Assembly: GCA_903827085.1 (NCBI GenBank)
Contig: CAIKHC010000395.1
Coordinates: forward strand, 1-7,537
Source of the DNA: an uncultured Candidatus Nemicrothrix sp.
GTDB taxonomy: Bacteria > Actinomycetota > Acidimicrobiia > Acidimicrobiales > Acidimicrobilacustridaceae
Direction: 5' to 3'
Length of the DNA stretch: 7,537 nt
Position numbers and translations under genes: made by a program. This document shows positions 5,900-7,537 of the stretch, one piece after another. The first letter of the stretch is position 1; each line of letters begins with the position of its first letter. The notes under the pieces are model-generated. The model did not search any database. It had not been told where the DNA came from and saw only the letters and a list, made by a program, of their open reading frames with translations.

Positions 5900-7329
5900 G
5901 CCGCCACCAACCGTTGCACTGATCCGCCTGCGGTAACGATGTAGAGCTCGCCCTGGTTGTCTTCAGCGAAAGCCACGATTGAATTCGTACCGAGTTTCGG
6001 GCCGATGGCTTTGTCATCAAGGACGATGCCCTTGCGCTGCAAGAGACCTTTTACGATGCCCGTGCAGAAGTCACCATAGATGTAGACGCCTTGTATCTCG
6101 GTCACTGAACCGCGGTAGACGTAGCCACCGATAAGGGGGCAATCGGCACTCGTGTTCGGTGTGACTCCGATTGGAGTCACGACCGATGAAGGCGCCTGAT
6201 CAGCGGAAGGACCGGCTTCTTTTCCGTCCTTAAAGGGCCAACCCAAGTTGGCGCCATCGCCGGCACCTGCAGACACGGGGAGGTAATCAATTTCTCCGAA
6301 TTGCACGCGCCCAGCATCGGCGACCCACATGTTCCCGTTTGATCGGTCGAAACTAAAGCGCAGTGGGTTCTGCGTTCCCAGAGTCCAAATCTGAGGGGCA
6401 CCGCCGCCAGAAGCGAAGGGGTTGCCGGGTGGGATGGCGTAGGAGTCGGTCACGGTTGCGCCCGCTGGATCAATGCGCAGAATCTTTCCGAGCAACGACT
6501 CGGGGTTCTGTGCCATTTGCTCCGCGGCGCCGTTCGGAGAATCGCCGACACCTATATAAAGGAATCCATCGCGACCGAGCGTGAGCTGCCCTGCATAGTT
6601 GGTTGATCCTTCATGGGCGATCGTGAGGAGAGTTCGCTTTGAGGAGGGATCAACAACGGGTGCCGGAAGAATGGGAAGCGTTGTTGAGGTCGATGAAGTT
6701 GATGAAGTCGATGGAGCCACCGTGGTTGATGTTGGTGGTGCTCCAGGGACGGTTGGTGCGGGGGCTGCCGGAGCCGGAATAGTGACCGGAGGGGGAGTCG
6801 GATCAGTCACGGCCCATGACGCGATGACGATTTCACCCTTCTTATTTACGTAACTAAGGAAGAGTGTTCGGGCGTCGGTAGAGAACGCGATGCCGAGAAG
6901 TCCGCGCTCACCACCGGTCGATACTTCGGCGGAAATATCGATGACGACACCGGGGTAGGTCTTGAATCCATTTCGTTGGGTTTGGCCGAGTTCAAGACTC
7001 CATGCTGTTTGAATCTCAATTGCCCTGACCGTGCCTGATCGCTGTGTGATCCAAAGTTGATTACGCATTGGGCGGGACACGATGTTGGTCGCGTTCGTGA
7101 ATCCGCTCGCTACTTCCGCTGCGCGTAACGACTTTGTGATTGATGTCGGGCCGGTGCCAGTGTCGACCGCGGTTGTGGGCGTCGGCGCCGCCGTGGTCGA
7201 ACTAGAGGAAGATGTCGCCGCACTACTGCAGGCAATGAGGGTGCTGCCAAGGGCCAGAGCGAGAATGCCAGCGAGAGCTCGGAACGCAAGTCCGGCGGTC
7301 GATCGGCGGGTGTCGCGGTGGTGGGCCAT
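5896..7329 (-). CDS. Glucose/sorbosone dehydrogenase-family beta-propeller lipoprotein
   Basis: A 477-residue exported protein. The N-terminus has an Arg-rich n-region, a hydrophobic stretch (about 12-31) and a lipobox LIAC with Cys34, so it should be a lipoprotein on the outer face of the membrane, followed by a Ser/Thr/Pro linker (35-62). The rest matches the GSDH/YliI-type six-bladed propeller (PF07995): ERGLLGIAF (141-149), AGQLTLGRDGFLYIGVGD (246-263), SLLGKILRIDPAG (278-290), NPLRFSFD (321-328), EIDYLP (346-351), GGYVYRG (401-407) and YGDFCTG (418-424), with the conserved Cys397/Cys422 pair. A Pro/Thr/Ser-rich insert (about 176-229) splits the propeller. Where PQQ enzymes have His in NH.GGQL there is Tyr245 (NYAGQL), and where they have Arg in GLRNP there is Gln320 (GTQNP). 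Classical PQQ sugar oxidation is therefore doubtful, and a binding role is possible. It is followed with a 4-nt overlap by the PAP2_3 gene. Confidence 0.88.
   Translation of the reverse strand: MAHHRDTRRSTAGLAFRALAGILALALGSTLIACSSAATSSSSSTTAAPTPTTAVDTGTGPTSITKSLRAAEVASGFTNATNIVSRPMRNQLWITQRSGTVRAIEIQTAWSLELGQTQRNGFKTYPGVVIDISAEVSTGGERGLLGIAFSTDARTLFLSYVNKKGEIVIASWAVTDPTPPPVTIPAPAAPAPTVPGAPPTSTTVAPSTSSTSSTSTTLPILPAPVVDPSSKRTLLTIAHEGSTNYAGQLTLGRDGFLYIGVGDSPNGAAEQMAQNPESLLGKILRIDPAGATVTDSYAIPPGNPFASGGGAPQIWTLGTQNPLRFSFDRSNGNMWVADAGRVQFGEIDYLPVSAGAGDGANLGWPFKDGKEAGPSADQAPSSVVTPIGVTPNTSADCPLIGGYVYRGSVTEIQGVYIYGDFCTGIVKGLLQRKGIVLDDKAIGPKLGTNSIVAFAEDNQGELYIVTAGGSVQRLVAA
6680..6715. repeat. 9-bp tandem repeat, about 4 copies, inside the propeller gene
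   Basis: Read on the plus strand the units are GTTGTTGAG, GTCGATGAA, GTTGATGAA and GTCGATGGA, that is GTYGATGAA with some decay. On the coding (minus) strand it gives the Ser/Thr stretch STSSTSSTSTT of the internal linker. The 9-bp length keeps frame, so copy number can change without breaking the protein. Confidence 0.75.
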
Positions 7330-7391
7330 GGCGCACCGAGGCTACCGACCGGACTCGGCCCATGGTTGTCAGTCGCACATCGGGGTCATTT
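7330..7391 (-). promoter_or_regulatory. Intergenic region with possible promoter for the propeller lipoprotein/PAP2 operon
   Basis: The gap between the TesB stop and the lipoprotein ATG is 62 bp. On the minus strand TAGCCT (7339-7344) fits TANNNT and lies 9 nt before the ATG at 7329, which would give a near-leaderless transcript. A CTGACA at 7367-7372 resembles a -35 but the 22-bp spacing is too long for a standard promoter. No terminator hairpin for TesB is visible here, so read-through from TesB is also possible. Confidence 0.3.
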
Positions 7392-7537
7392 TCAACGCGG
7401 AGGGCGAATGAGCCCTTCCTGCACAACGGTGACGGCGAGCTTGCCTTCGCTTGTGAACACTGAGCCGGTAGCAAAAGCTCGACCGCTTGCGGCACTGGGT
7501 GTTTCCTGCGCGTAGAGCAACCATTCATCGGCCCGGA
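7392..7537 (-). CDS. tesB: Acyl-CoA thioesterase II (TesB), C-terminal end (runs off right edge)
   Basis: Only the last 47 residues are in the window, in the minus-strand frame ending with TGA at 7392-7394. The peptide reads EWLLYAQETPSAASGRAFATG, then SVFTSEGKLAVTVVQEGLIR. This is the characteristic end of the TesB double hot-dog thioesterase: WLLY..E.PSA..GR, then the strand ending VQEG.IR. The Gln in VQEG corresponds to the catalytic Gln278 of the E. coli enzyme, and the position of the stop is normal for the family. TesB hydrolyses medium- and long-chain acyl-CoA to free fatty acid and CoA in the cytosol. The other catalytic residues (Asp and Thr) fall outside or cannot be aligned safely here. 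It lies upstream of, and in the same direction as, the lipoprotein gene with a 62-bp gap. Confidence 0.88.
   Translation of the reverse strand, partial: RADEWLLYAQETPSAASGRAFATGSVFTSEGKLAVTVVQEGLIRPPR

Noticed and set aside
6599..6853. Plus-strand frame with an acidic DEVDEVDEVDG repeat.
   Set aside because: The repeat is the antisense reading of the Ser/Thr linker repeat in the propeller gene and has no independent support.
1..7537. CRISPR array, tRNA or rRNA gene, insertion sequence, toxin-antitoxin or phage-defence system.
   Set aside because: The window is filled by metabolic and envelope genes with short gaps; no repeat-spacer pattern, tRNA-like cloverleaf, transposase or terminal inverted repeat was seen on reading both strands.

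Overview
The window looks like part of a chromosome from an actinobacterium (Actinomycetota). Acidimicrobiia (Ilumatobacter-like) is my best guess, but it is an inference. The grounds are an F420-type luciferase-like oxidoreductase, actinobacterial-looking SDR, GT4, PIG-L and PAP2 proteins, moderate-to-high GC (by eye about the mid-50s percent), and start codons that mostly lack strong Shine-Dalgarno sites and in places sit just downstream of TANNNT -10 boxes. The window is almost fully coding. No tRNA, rRNA, CRISPR array, insertion sequence or phage gene is visible, and no gene-free stretch exceeds 65 bp.

Layout: (1) 1-977, minus strand, a two-gene operon of short-chain dehydrogenases; the second gene runs off the left edge and starts inside the first one's stop region. 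(2) 1021-1920, plus strand, an F420-dependent luciferase-like oxidoreductase, divergent from the SDR operon across about 43 bp. (3) 1898-3882, minus strand, a PIG-L family N-deacetylase followed with a 4-nt ATGA overlap by a polytopic membrane protein of the lysylphosphatidylglycerol-synthase-TM (flippase-like) family. (4) 3928-5076, plus strand, a GT4 glycosyltransferase, divergent from PIG-L across 45 bp that carry a plausible promoter. (5) 5060-7329, minus strand, a lipoprotein of the glucose/sorbosone dehydrogenase beta-propeller family followed with a 4-nt ATGA overlap by a PAP2_3/AUR1-like membrane phosphatase or phosphotransferase. (6) 7392-7537, minus strand, the C-terminal end of an acyl-CoA thioesterase II (TesB).

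How the genes may work together: the central block combines a GT4 glycosyltransferase, a PIG-L sugar deacetylase, a flippase-like integral membrane protein and an AUR1-like PAP2 enzyme. This is the set of activities expected for making, de-N-acetylating, translocating and transferring or dephosphorylating a (possibly inositol-containing) glycolipid. It resembles the first two GPI-anchor steps (PIG-A plus PIG-L) or MshA/MshB of mycothiol synthesis. The substrate cannot be read from sequence, so this is a hypothesis. The flanking SDRs, F420 oxidoreductase and TesB fit lipid or other small-molecule metabolism and may be unrelated to the central block.

The most unusual single protein is the beta-propeller lipoprotein. 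The family fold motifs are kept, but Tyr and Gln occupy the positions where active PQQ glucose dehydrogenases carry the catalytic His and a PQQ-contacting Arg, and a Pro/Ser/Thr-rich linker interrupts the propeller.
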